Assembly: GCA_938091985.1 (NCBI GenBank)
Contig: CALKOE010000073.1
Location: forward strand, 1-11,932
DNA length: 11,932 nt
Origin: an uncultured Acidimicrobiales bacterium
Lineage (GTDB): Bacteria; Actinomycetota; Acidimicrobiia; Acidimicrobiales; Aldehydirespiratoraceae
Direction: 5' to 3'
The position numbers and the translations under genes are program-made. Below the pieces are notes generated by a model. The model was not told the DNA's origin and did no database searches. It worked only from the letters and a program-made list of their open reading frames with translations. Below, piece by piece: positions 1 through 6,998 of this stretch. Numbering within the stretch: position 1 is the first letter of the stretch; every line of letters starts with the position of its first letter.

Positions 1-507
1 GCCTTCCTCGAGAACTTCAGCGACGAACTCCCAGGCCGCGATGTTCGCTCCGGCACCGGACCCGCTGTGCTCGAGTCTGAATTCGGACCGCTCGGGGTGT
101 CGATCTCGTGGGAGATCTTCTTCGACTATCGAGCGCGCGACGCGATGAACAACGGCGGTCAGGTACTGCTCAACCCCACCAACGGGTCGTCCTATTGGCT
201 CACGATCGTGCAGAGTCAGCAGATTGCATCGAGTCGCCTCAGGGCGATCGAGAACGACCGCTGGGTGCTGCAGGCCGCGCCCACCGGGTTCTCCGCCGTT
301 GTGGGCAACGACGGCAAGGTCCACCAACGGACCGGGGTCAGCGAACAGGCGATCCTGCGCCAATCGGTGCCGCTACGAGAAGGGCGCACGCTCGCCACGA
401 TCGTCGGACCATGGCCGATGCTGTTGCTGTCACTCGCCGTCGTCGGGCGCAGCCGGCGTAGAGCTGGTGACGGCGACAGCGACGTCGAGACACTCGACCT
501 CTCGTAG
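1..507 (+). CDS. lnt: Apolipoprotein N-acyltransferase (Lnt), C-terminal part, truncated by window edge
   Basis: Lnt is a membrane enzyme that transfers a third acyl chain from phospholipid to the N-terminal cysteine of lipoproteins. Reading from base 1 gives 168 residues to a TAG stop; the N-terminal membrane part and start lie outside the window. Visible is the second half of the nitrilase-like domain: GVSISWEIFF (residues 32-41), NPTNGSSYW (58-66), a QQIASSRLRAIENDRW stretch (73-88) and PTGFSAVV (94-101). These are followed by one last hydrophobic segment (about 131-148) and a short Arg/Asp-rich tail. The catalytic Cys of E. coli Lnt (C387, in CYE) aligns with Ser36 here (SWE, codon 106-108), while the next conserved Glu is kept. 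The three lipobox proteins in this window would be substrates. The last 78 bases overlap the convergent lipoprotein gene. The family call is strong; activity with Ser at that position is not known. Confidence 0.88.
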   Translation, partial: AFLENFSDELPGRDVRSGTGPAVLESEFGPLGVSISWEIFFDYRARDAMNNGGQVLLNPTNGSSYWLTIVQSQQIASSRLRAIENDRWVLQAAPTGFSAVVGNDGKVHQRTGVSEQAILRQSVPLREGRTLATIVGPWPMLLLSLAVVGRSRRRAGDGDSDVETLDLS

Positions 508-1620
508 CGTCGTCGTCGACGCAACCCAGTCCCGCTCGACCTCGTGGCACACGGTGGGCGGTTCGTAGGGCACCGGCTCGACGTCGAAGTCGCAGCTCGC
601 CCGGTCGGGGTCGCTCGGAAGGACTCCACCCTCCCCGAGACCGATGCCGAAGTCGGCGTCTGGGGTGGTGACGATGTGGTGACACCAGTCGGCCGGCACC
701 TCGGCTGCGTAGAAGCGGGCGGGCATCCCCGGCACCTCCACCGTCGCGACCTCGATCGGAGTCGAGTCGGCAACGTTCACGCCCGGGCCTGGCACGATCT
801 CAACCGTCTCCACGATCGGGGCGACCTGTGCCGAGATGAAGCGGTGATCGCCGACCCTCACCCGAGCTGGGTAGGTGTCGCACTCGATCAAGCCGACCGC
901 CCCGCCCTCGATCTCGAGTGTGTAGCAAGCTCGGCGACAGTCGTCATCGCCGAGCGGGTAGTCGCCCGGTCGATGAAAGATCACACGCAGCTCGCCGCTG
1001 ACCACAGAGCCCAGTCCGACGGCCACGTCGTCGGCGTCCGGGTCAACGCGGTCCACCTGCGTCGCCGGGTCGAGTGCCCGCGTAAGGCGGGCCCACTCCG
1101 CATCGTCGACCGGAGTGATGCTGTCGATTGCGTCGCCCAACTCCGAAGCGGTGAAGTCCTCTGCCAGCGTCACCGTCACCCATCGGCCGTCGGCGAGTTC
1201 CCAAGTGCTCGCGAACCCGTAGGCACGGCCGTCGTCCCACATCTCGAGGATCTCGACCTCGGAACCATCGGGACGGACATGGGGCTCGATCTCCGCCGGG
1301 CGGCCGCTCCAAAGACTGAATTCAGGCGAGACACGAACGTCGACATAGCCGTCGTAGATGCCACCGCCGCAACCTCGATTGTTGTAGCTGATCAACTGCT
1401 CGCCGTTGCGATCGACCGCCAGAACCGGGGCGAAGCCAGCGGGAGGGTTGCTCAGCACGAACGCGGCGGTGTCCTCGATGTCAAGCAGAGGTGCCGCCGG
1501 CTCACTGGTGGTCGAACTGGTCGTAGAGCTGGTCGACGACGTGGAGTCTGCGACGTCGGTCGAGGCATCGCCGCACGCAGCGACCACCAACGCCATCGTC
1601 AAGAGCAGGGGGATTCGCAC
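430..1620 (-). CDS. Cys-rich lipoprotein of unknown function
   Basis: I do not recognise the 380-residue mature domain. The 396-residue protein starts at GTG (1618-1620) with a short lipoprotein signal: MRIPLLLTMALVVAAC, giving lipobox VAAC with the acylated cysteine at residue 16. A Ser/Thr tether follows (about 20-42, TSSTTSSTTS type). The rest is acidic, with no further membrane segment, and holds eight more cysteines (84, 228, 232, 247, 313, 343, 358, 377), so up to four disulfides are possible in an extracytoplasmic fold. The gene begins 13 bases after the stop of dtd and is probably cotranscribed with it; no strong ribosome-binding site is visible. Its last 26 codons overlap the end of lnt on the opposite strand. 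The 370-residue plus-strand reading frame over the same bases has no domain or signal and is a shadow. Confidence 0.8.
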   Translation of the reverse strand: MRIPLLLTMALVVAACGDASTDVADSTSSTSSTTSSTTSEPAAPLLDIEDTAAFVLSNPPAGFAPVLAVDRNGEQLISYNNRGCGGGIYDGYVDVRVSPEFSLWSGRPAEIEPHVRPDGSEVEILEMWDDGRAYGFASTWELADGRWVTVTLAEDFTASELGDAIDSITPVDDAEWARLTRALDPATQVDRVDPDADDVAVGLGSVVSGELRVIFHRPGDYPLGDDDCRRACYTLEIEGGAVGLIECDTYPARVRVGDHRFISAQVAPIVETVEIVPGPGVNVADSTPIEVATVEVPGMPARFYAAEVPADWCHHIVTTPDADFGIGLGEGGVLPSDPDRASCDFDVEPVPYEPPTVCHEVERDWVASTTTLREVECLDVAVAVTSSTPAAPDDGE

Positions 1621-1633
1621 CCCACCAGGGTTG

Positions 1634-1656
1634 TCACACTTCGATCGAAAGTGTGA
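1634..1656 (-). other. Hairpin overlapping the dtd stop codon, possible attenuator
   Basis: Bases 1634-1641 and 1649-1656 are perfect inverted copies (TCACACTT / AAGTGTGA), giving an 8-bp stem and a 7-base loop. On the minus strand it covers the last codons and the TGA stop of dtd and ends 13 bases before the lipoprotein GTG. There is no T-run, so a classical intrinsic terminator is not supported. It may limit read-through, stabilise the dtd message or affect translation of the next gene. The structure is seen; its role is inferred. Confidence 0.4.
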
Positions 1657-2086
1657 TCGGGCCGTCGTTCACGAGTTCGACAGCCATATCGGCGCGGAAC
1701 CGGCCGGTGGCCACCGAAGCACCGAGCGAGCGCAATTCGGCCACCACCGCATCGACCAACGGCTCGGCCACTTCGGGGCGCGCCGCATCGGAGTAGCCGG
1801 GTCGGCGACCCTTGCGAGTGTCGCCGTAGAGGGTGAATTGGCTCACGACGAGCACCGCTCCAGTGCCCTCTGCCACGGAGCAATTCATCACGCCGTCGGC
1901 ATCGTCGAAGATGCGCAGATTCCAGATCTTGTCGGCCAACTTCGCCGCCTGGGCGGGGGTGTCGTCGTGGGTGACGCCGATGAGGGCGAGGACTCCTGCG
2001 CCGATTTCACCGGTGATCTCGGCGGCTGAACCGTCGCCGCCCACCGTGACCTTCGCCCGACTCACACGTTGCACCAGCGCTCGCAC
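1634..2086 (-). CDS. dtd: D-aminoacyl-tRNA deacylase (D-Tyr-tRNA deacylase)
   Basis: This cytoplasmic homodimeric proofreading enzyme hydrolyses D-amino acids (and, in the known family, Gly mischarged on tRNA-Ala) from tRNA. The 150-residue protein has the normal family length and starts in the canonical way, [15 protein letters not shown]. Both active-site motifs are present: SQFTLYGD (82-89), which carries the catalytic-site residues, and NDGPIT (140-145), the cross-subunit Gly-Pro motif that excludes L-amino acids. The start is GTG at 2084-2086, chosen because the family N-terminus begins exactly there. It is the first gene of a minus-strand unit with the lipoprotein gene 13 bases downstream. 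The stop codon lies in one arm of a hairpin (1634-1656). Confidence 0.96.
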   Translation of the reverse strand: MRALVQRVSRAKVTVGGDGSAAEITGEIGAGVLALIGVTHDDTPAQAAKLADKIWNLRIFDDADGVMNCSVAEGTGAVLVVSQFTLYGDTRKGRRPGYSDAARPEVAEPLVDAVVAELRSLGASVATGRFRADMAVELVNDGPITLSIEV

Positions 2087-2220
2087 CCGACCGTTCTACC
2101 TGCCACTGGCCGTGCCCGGTGTCACCGAGCGACGTGCCGGATGACACCCGAAGTGTGGAAAACGCCGGAACCAAGGCATCATTTGACGTCCCGTCCCACC
2201 CCGCGGAAGCCTGGTTACTT

Positions 2221-3495
2221 ATGCCCGTCGACCGAGATCGCGCCCTACGCATCGCGCTGCTCACCTACCGCGGCAAGCCGCACGTCGGCGGTCAGGGCGT
2301 CTATGTACGCCACCTGAGCAAGGCGTTGGTCGACCTCGGGCACCACGTCGAGGTGCTCGGCGGACCGCCCTACCCCATCCTCGACGAGCGTGTGCCGCTG
2401 ATCGAGCTGCCCAGCCTCGACATCTGGGGCGACCCCCACCCCATGCGCAAGCCGCGTATTTGGGAGTGGAAGGACTGGACCGACGTCGCCGAACACGCCT
2501 CGTTCAGCACCGGCAACTTCTCCGAGCCGATGGCCTTCAGCCTCCGTGCGTGGCGTCATCTCCGCAACCGTCGCGACGACTTCGACCTCATCCACGACAA
2601 CCAGACGCTCGGTTGGGGCCTTCTCAAGCTCCAGCAAGAGGGATGGCCGATCCTCGAGACGATCCACCACCCGATCACCGTCGATCGCAAACTCGAACTC
2701 GAACACGCCCGCACGCCGTGGGAGAAGTTCGGCAAGCGGCGCTGGTACTCGTTCACCAAGATGCAAACCCAGGTGGGCAAGCGCATGCCTCGGGTGATGA
2801 CGGTGTCCGAGTCATCGAAGGGCGACATCAGCGCCGACCACGGCATCGATCTCGACAAGCTCCACGTCGTACCCGTGGGCGTCGACCCTGAACTCTTCCT
2901 CCCGGTGCCCGGTGTCGAGCGTCGACCTGGTCACCTCGTCACCACCGCGTCGGCCGACGTGGCGATGAAGGGCCTGAAGTTCCTGCTCGAAGCCATCGCC
3001 AAGTTGCGCACCGAGCGCCACATCGAACTCACGATCATCGGCAAGCGGCGCGCCGACAGCCACGCCAGCACGGTGATGACCGAGCTGGGCCTCGATGACT
3101 GCGTCAACTTCGTGTCCGGCGTGCCCGACCAGCGCATCGTCGAGCTCTACAGCGAAGCCGAACTCGCCGTTGTTCCGTCCCTCTACGAAGGTTTCTCGCT
3201 GCCGGCCATCGAAGCAATGTCGTGCGGTGTGCCCCTCGTGGCCACCACCGGAGGCGCCCTCCCCGAGGTCGCCGGCACCGACGGCGAAACTTGCTTCCTC
3301 ACCGAGCCCGGCAACAGCGAAGCGCTCGCGGCCACCATCAAGATGGCCCTCGACGATCCCGAGCTACGGGCCAGAGTCGGCGCCCAGGGTCGCGACCGAG
3401 TGGTCAACCATTGGTCATGGCGCCACACCGCCCTCAAGACGCTCGATCAGTACTGGGCCGTGCTCGATGAGCACGAAGCCAACGGAGGCAACTGA
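2221..3495 (+). CDS. GT4-family (GT-B fold) glycosyltransferase
   Basis: A retaining, nucleotide-sugar-dependent glycosyltransferase, probably working at the cytoplasmic face of the membrane; donor and acceptor cannot be read from sequence. The 424-residue protein has the N-terminal glycine-rich loop KPHVGGQGVYVRHL (19-32) after the first beta strand (RIALLTYRG), and a conserved TIHHPITVDR (147-156). The C-terminal domain holds the family's EX7E motif in EGFSLPAIE (Glu323 and Glu331) and GVPLVATTGGALPEV (336-350). I chose ATG 2221 because the first strand starts a few residues later and GGAAG lies at 2205-2209. A GTG at 2119 is in frame but would add 34 non-conserved residues. It is the first gene of a three-gene operon and shares one base with the methyltransferase start. 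Acceptor-side residues give no hint of substrate. Confidence 0.92.
   Translation: MPVDRDRALRIALLTYRGKPHVGGQGVYVRHLSKALVDLGHHVEVLGGPPYPILDERVPLIELPSLDIWGDPHPMRKPRIWEWKDWTDVAEHASFSTGNFSEPMAFSLRAWRHLRNRRDDFDLIHDNQTLGWGLLKLQQEGWPILETIHHPITVDRKLELEHARTPWEKFGKRRWYSFTKMQTQVGKRMPRVMTVSESSKGDISADHGIDLDKLHVVPVGVDPELFLPVPGVERRPGHLVTTASADVAMKGLKFLLEAIAKLRTERHIELTIIGKRRADSHASTVMTELGLDDCVNFVSGVPDQRIVELYSEAELAVVPSLYEGFSLPAIEAMSCGVPLVATTGGALPEVAGTDGETCFLTEPGNSEALAATIKMALDDPELRARVGAQGRDRVVNHWSWRHTALKTLDQYWAVLDEHEANGGN
3484..3488 (+). promoter_or_regulatory. Ribosome-binding site of the methyltransferase gene
   Basis: GGAGG sits six bases before ATG 3495 and inside the last codons of the glycosyltransferase gene. 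The TGATG stop/start overlap (3493-3497) indicates translational coupling. Confidence 0.8.
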
Positions 3496-4259
3496 TGCTG
3501 ACCGTCGATTACGACAAGTTCGATCTGCGCGCCGGCGACCTGCTGCTCGACCTGGGTTGCGGCTTCGGTCGCCACACCTACGAAGCCCTCGTGCGAGGCG
3601 CAAGCGTTGTCAGCTGCGACATGGCGCTTCCCGAGCTCGAAGCGATCCGCAACACTGCGCCGATTCTCATCGACGACGGCCTGTTCGACGGCTCGCTGAT
3701 GCACCAGCAGGTGCAGGGCGACGGCACCCGTCTCCCCTACCCCGACGACACGTTCGACAAGATCATCGCCTCCGAGGTCCTCGAGCACGTGCCCGACGAT
3801 CAGGCGGCCTACGACGAGTTCATGCGCATCCTGAAGCCGGGCGGCACCATTGCGGTCACGGTCCCGGCCACCTTCCCCGAGAAGATCTGCTGGAAGCTGA
3901 GCGACGAGTACTACGCACCCAAGGCCGAAGGCGGCCACGTGCGCATCTACACCGAAGACGAAGTGCGCAAGAAGCTCAGCGGCGCCGGTCTCGACCCCGT
4001 CGACTCGCATCGCGCCCACGCCCTGCACTCGCCGTACTGGTGGATCCGTTGCGCCGTGGGCGTCAACAACGAGATCGCCGACAACTGGTCGGTCAAGACG
4101 TACCACAAGCTTCTTGAGTGGGACATCGTGAAGCAGCCGTGGTTGACTCGCACAGCCGAGAAGGTGCTCAACCCGGTGCTCGGGAAGAGCCTGATCGTCT
4201 ACGCGACCAAGTCACCGCTGCGGTCGAAGCGCACGCTGGAGGATGCGAATGCCGCCTGA
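3495..4259 (+). CDS. Class I SAM-dependent methyltransferase (operon gene 2)
   Basis: A 254-residue cytoplasmic methyltransferase with the full Rossmann SAM-binding set. Motif I is DLGCGFGRHT (19-28), an acidic ribose-binding residue lies at Asp42 after strand 2, motif II is DGTRLPYPDDTFDKII (76-91), and EVLEHVPDD (94-102) and ILKPGG (112-117) follow. Residues 130-151, with EGGHVRIY (145-152), look typical of the methyltransferase found beside this glycosyltransferase in other actinobacteria; that association is from memory. The start is ATG 3495, overlapping the preceding stop by one base and preceded by GGAGG. The 3' end overlaps the next gene. The target is unknown: an O-methylated sugar or a lipid-linked intermediate made by the neighbouring glycosyltransferase is the natural guess. 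A UbiE/COQ5-like quinone role is less likely given the context. Confidence 0.92.
   Translation: MLTVDYDKFDLRAGDLLLDLGCGFGRHTYEALVRGASVVSCDMALPELEAIRNTAPILIDDGLFDGSLMHQQVQGDGTRLPYPDDTFDKIIASEVLEHVPDDQAAYDEFMRILKPGGTIAVTVPATFPEKICWKLSDEYYAPKAEGGHVRIYTEDEVRKKLSGAGLDPVDSHRAHALHSPYWWIRCAVGVNNEIADNWSVKTYHKLLEWDIVKQPWLTRTAEKVLNPVLGKSLIVYATKSPLRSKRTLEDANAA
4238..4242 (+). promoter_or_regulatory. Ribosome-binding site that decides the start of the toroid gene
   Basis: GGAGG directly abuts the ATG at 4243 but lies six bases before the in-frame ATG at 4249, the same spacing as at the preceding gene. The second ATG is therefore the more likely start. Confidence 0.7.
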
Positions 4260-5337
4260 GATCCCCGGCGTCCTTTCTGCTGCGCAGGTCCGCCAGACCG
4301 CCGACCACATTGCGTCGTGGCAGCTCGACTCAGGAATGATCCCCTGGTTCCCCGGCGGCCACGCCGACCCGTGGAACCACATCGAAGCGGCCATGGCCCT
4401 CGTGATCGGCGATCGACGGGCCGAGGCCGAAGCGGCCTATCAGTGGCTGGTCGACATCCAGCGACCCGACGGATCGTGGCATCAGTACTACCTCGACGAC
4501 GGGGTCGAGCAGGACAAGCTCGATGCCAACGTGATCGCCTACATCGCCGCCGGCGCCTGGCACCACTACCTGCACTTCCGCGACCTCGGTTATCTCGAGG
4601 AGATGTGGAAGGTCGTCGAGCCCGCGATCGACTTCGTGCTCGCCCTTCAGCAGCCACGAGGCGAGATTCTCTGGGCCCGGCACCCCGATGGCACCCCGTG
4701 GTCGTTCGCCCTGCTCACCGGCTCGTCATCGATCGCCCACAGCCTGCGTTGTGCGGTCGCCATCGCTGAAGAACTCCACCACGAGCGACCCGACTGGGAG
4801 CTCTCGGTCGGCCTCCTCGCTCACGCCATCCGCCACGAGCGCGACGAAGCGTTCTCACCGAAGCACCGCTGGGCAATGGACTGGTACTACCCGGTGCTCG
4901 CCGGCGTGATCACCGGTGAAGCGGGCCGCGCCCACCTCGCCGACCGGTTCGACACCTTCATGCTCGACGACAAGGGCATCCGCTGTGTGAGCGATCGCCC
5001 CTGGGTCACCACCGCAGAAACCTGCGAGTGCGCGCTGGCCCACATGGGAGTCGGCGAAAACGAGATCGCGCTGCAGCTGTTCACCGCCGCGCAGGCCACC
5101 CGCGAAGACGACGGCCGCTACATCACCGGCATCGTCCACCCGGACGGCACGCTCTTCCCACCCGAAGAGCGCTCCACGTATTCGTCCGCTGCAGTGCTCC
5201 TCACCGCGGAAGCGCTCGACGGCACGAGTCCCGCCGCTCGGCTCTTCTCCGACCACGACTTCCTTCCGGCGATCATCGACGTCGATCCCGCTGAGCAGTC
5301 AGCCGACTCGACGATCGACGACCGGGCGCGCGACTGA
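4249..5337 (+). CDS. Alpha/alpha-toroid protein, often labelled prenyltransferase/squalene oxidase-like (operon gene 3)
   Basis: The exact reaction is unknown. The 362-residue protein shows repeated helix-pair signatures of an (alpha/alpha) toroid, the fold shared by terpene cyclases, protein prenyltransferase beta subunits and six-hairpin glycosidases. A QW-like motif QRPDGSW (71-77) is the reason for the usual name. Aromatic and acidic patches that could line a cavity are WFPGGHADPWNHIEAAM (33-49), GAWHHYL (102-108), MDWYYPVL (210-217) and CVSDRPWVTTAETCE (246-260). There is no DxDD cyclase motif, zinc-ligand set, signal peptide or membrane segment visible. The start at 4249 is set by GGAGG; it overlaps the methyltransferase gene by 11 bases. 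A hairpin follows 13 bases after the stop. With a glycosyltransferase next door, a glycoside hydrolase-like or glycan-binding role is as plausible as prenyl chemistry. Confidence 0.82.
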   Translation: MPPEIPGVLSAAQVRQTADHIASWQLDSGMIPWFPGGHADPWNHIEAAMALVIGDRRAEAEAAYQWLVDIQRPDGSWHQYYLDDGVEQDKLDANVIAYIAAGAWHHYLHFRDLGYLEEMWKVVEPAIDFVLALQQPRGEILWARHPDGTPWSFALLTGSSSIAHSLRCAVAIAEELHHERPDWELSVGLLAHAIRHERDEAFSPKHRWAMDWYYPVLAGVITGEAGRAHLADRFDTFMLDDKGIRCVSDRPWVTTAETCECALAHMGVGENEIALQLFTAAQATREDDGRYITGIVHPDGTLFPPEERSTYSSAAVLLTAEALDGTSPAARLFSDHDFLPAIIDVDPAEQSADSTIDDRARD

Positions 5338-5350
5338 CAAGACCGCAGGT

Positions 5351-5382
5351 CACCTCGACGCGGTCGCTACGCGACCGAGGTG
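5351..5382. terminator. Hairpin between convergent genes, probable bidirectional terminator
   Basis: CACCTCG (5351-5357) pairs with CGAGGTG (5376-5382), and GTCGC (5363-5367) with GCGAC (5371-5375), around a TAC loop with a 5-base bulge on one side. It starts 13 bases after the toroid stop and contains the stop codon of the convergent transporter (5367-5369). There is no clear T-run, as is common for high-GC actinobacteria, so termination is inferred from position and stability. Confidence 0.55.
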
Positions 5383-6931
5383 AGCACGCCGGCGTCATCC
5401 TCGGCCTGGGCTCGGGCCGGGAGGAATCGGGCGGCGAATCCGGCGCCGCTGAGGGCCACGACTGCGGCGACCAGGCAGGCCACGGACATCCCCGACAGAA
5501 ACGCCTCGTTCACCGCACTCATATAGGCCGGTGCGCCGTCACCCAGACCCTGGGCGACGATTCCGGCCGCGCCCACTGACTCCTCCGTGAGTTCTCTGAC
5601 CTCAGGCGGCAGTTGGGCGATGACATCGCTGTCATCGAGCGCACCCACGTAGATCGAGCTGAAGACGCTGCCGATGATGGCCCGCCGAGCGTGCCGCCCA
5701 ACTCACGGGTCGTGTCGTTGACGGCCGAGCCGATACCGGCCTTGTCGGCTGACAGCGAACCCATGATCGACTCGGTGGCGGGAGCAGTCGTGAGCCCGAG
5801 ACCCACGCCGAGAAACACCATCTGGCCCGCGATCTCGAGGTAAGGGGTCGCCTCCGACACTGCGGAGATCCAGAAGAAGCCCAGACCCATGAGCGTGAGG
5901 CCGAGCGTCACCACCCGTTTGGTGCCCACTCGTTCGACGGCCTTCGGGGCCAGCACGGCGGCAATCGCAATCGACATGGCAACCGGAATCGTGCGCACAC
6001 CGGCCTCGAGCGGACCGTAGCCCCGCACCAGCTGGAAGTACTGAGTCACCAAGAAGATGAATCCGAAGAGGGCGAAGAAGGCCGACGTCACCGCGATGCT
6101 CGCCGCACTGAACCGCAGGTTCGTGAAGATCCGCACCGGCAACATCGGGTTCGGGATCCGCAGCTCCCACACAACGAACGCGGTCAGCGCAGCAGCGGCC
6201 ACGACAAAGCCGGCGAACGTGGTGCCACTGGCCCAACCCCACTCGGGGGCTTCGATGATCGTGAACACCAGGGCCGTGATCGCCGCGATCGAGAGGAGCA
6301 CGCCGCCGACGTCGAGTCGCGGTGCCGTGGCGTCACGAGACTCCGGAACCAGCACGATCGTGGCCGCAACGGCGAGGAGCACGATCGGGACGTTGATGTA
6401 GAACACCGAGCCCCACCAGTAACTCTCCAAGAGCCAACCGCCCACGATCGGACCGGCCGCAACGGCGACACCGCTGGTGGCCGCCCACACGCCGATCGCC
6501 GCCGCTCGCTCCTTTGGGTCGGCAAAGACGTTGGCCAGGATGGCGAGCGTCGCCGGGAAGATGAACGCCGCGCCGATCCCCATGAGCGCCCGGCTGAGGA
6601 TGAGCGCACCCGCCGACCCGGCTGACCCGGCAATGACCGATGTGATGCCGAACGCAACAAGACCGAAGACCAGCGAGCGCTTGCGACCGAACCGGTCGCC
6701 CAACCCACCGGCGGCGAGAAGTAGGCCGGTGAAGACGAGCAGATACGAGTCGACGATCCACTGGAGCTGGCGCGTGGACGCCCCGAGATCACGCGAGAGA
6801 GACGGTAAGGCGATGTTCACGATGGTGCCGTCGAGCAGAGTCACGAAGACGGCAAGACAGCTGACGGCGAGGATGGACCAACGGCGGCGGTGGACCTGGT
6901 CGGGAACGGTGGAGGCGGCAGACATGTGCAT
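5367..6931 (-). pseudogene. DHA2-family (EmrB/QacA-type, 14-TM) MFS efflux transporter, frameshifted
   Basis: A proton-driven multidrug-type exporter in the cytoplasmic membrane. From ATG 6931 the protein shows LDGTIVNIALP (residues 33-43), motif A GGLGDRFGRKR (75-85), motif C-region GPIVGG (160-165) and many hydrophobic helices. At residue 417 (NDTTRELGGTLGG) the frame is lost. The expected continuation AIIGSVFSSIYVGAL and the last periplasmic loop and TM helix lie in the -1 frame, from 5681 to TAG at 5367. One missing G in the GGG at 5681-5683 explains this. Restored, the protein is about 521 residues, normal for the family. Unrepaired, it ends at 5519 after 53 foreign residues (470 in all) and lacks the last helix. 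A sequencing or assembly error is as likely as a real mutation. It is divergent from, and probably controlled by, the TetR gene at 7010. Confidence 0.85.
5679..5686 (-). other. Frameshift site in the MFS transporter gene
   Basis: On the minus strand the frame reads GGC GGG CCA TCA, changing Gly-Gly-Ala-Ile-Ile to Gly-Gly-Pro-Ser. Inserting one G (GGC GGG GCC ATC ATC) joins the two halves without loss of any expected residue. A short G-run is a common place for a single-base slip. I see no slippery heptamer suited to programmed -1 shifting. Confidence 0.8.
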
Positions 6932-6937
6932 GTTGTC

Positions 6938-6966
6938 ACCGTAAAGATCGGTCTTGCCAGTGTCAA
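6938..6966 (-). promoter_or_regulatory. Promoter of the MFS transporter gene, probably leaderless
   Basis: On the minus strand a perfect -35 box TTGACA (6966-6961) is followed after 17 bases by TACGGT (6943-6938), a TANNNT-type -10. Six bases separate the -10 from ATG 6931, which puts the expected transcription start on or next to the A of the start codon. That fits a leaderless mRNA, a common arrangement in actinobacteria, and no Shine-Dalgarno sequence precedes this ATG. It also supports 6931 over the in-frame ATG at 6925. Confidence 0.65.
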
Positions 6967-6968
6967 GA
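6952..6968. promoter_or_regulatory. Palindrome, candidate TetR-family operator
   Basis: TCTTGCCA G TGTCAAGA is an inverted repeat in which seven of eight base pairs match around a central G. It covers the whole -35 box of the transporter promoter and lies just upstream of a possible TetR -10 (TACTGT, 6969-6974). One bound dimer could therefore shut off both divergent genes. Binding is inferred from symmetry, position and the habit of TetR regulators to bind in the divergent gap. Confidence 0.5.
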
Positions 6969-6998
6969 TACTGTGGCCCATGGCACACTGGGGGCGGG

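Noticed and set aside
484..498. GTCGAG-ACA-CTCGAC hairpin near the lnt stop
   Set aside because: Only six base pairs within coding sequence, upstream of both relevant termination points, with no T-run; expected by chance in GC-rich DNA.
1505..1550. Short degenerate repeat in the lipoprotein tether region
   Set aside because: It is explained by repeated Ser/Thr codons of the tether and does not show exact tandem units.
544..1656. 370-codon plus-strand open frame opposite the lipoprotein gene
   Set aside because: It has no recognisable domain, signal or start context, while the minus strand has a lipobox signal peptide and tether. It is a shadow of high-GC codon bias.
2183..2188. TTGACG as a -35 box for the glycosyltransferase operon
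   Set aside because: No acceptable -10 lies 16-19 bases downstream; the only TA-rich string abuts the ATG. A promoter is expected in 2087-2220 but I cannot place it.
2119..2220. GTG 2119 as the glycosyltransferase start
   Set aside because: The added 34 residues are low in hydrophobic structure and precede the conserved first strand; ATG 2221 has a purine-rich site and fits family length.
5679..5686. Programmed -1 ribosomal frameshift in the transporter gene
   Set aside because: There is no X XXY YYZ slippery heptamer and no reason for a 14-helix transporter to use recoding. A one-base indel or sequence error is simpler.
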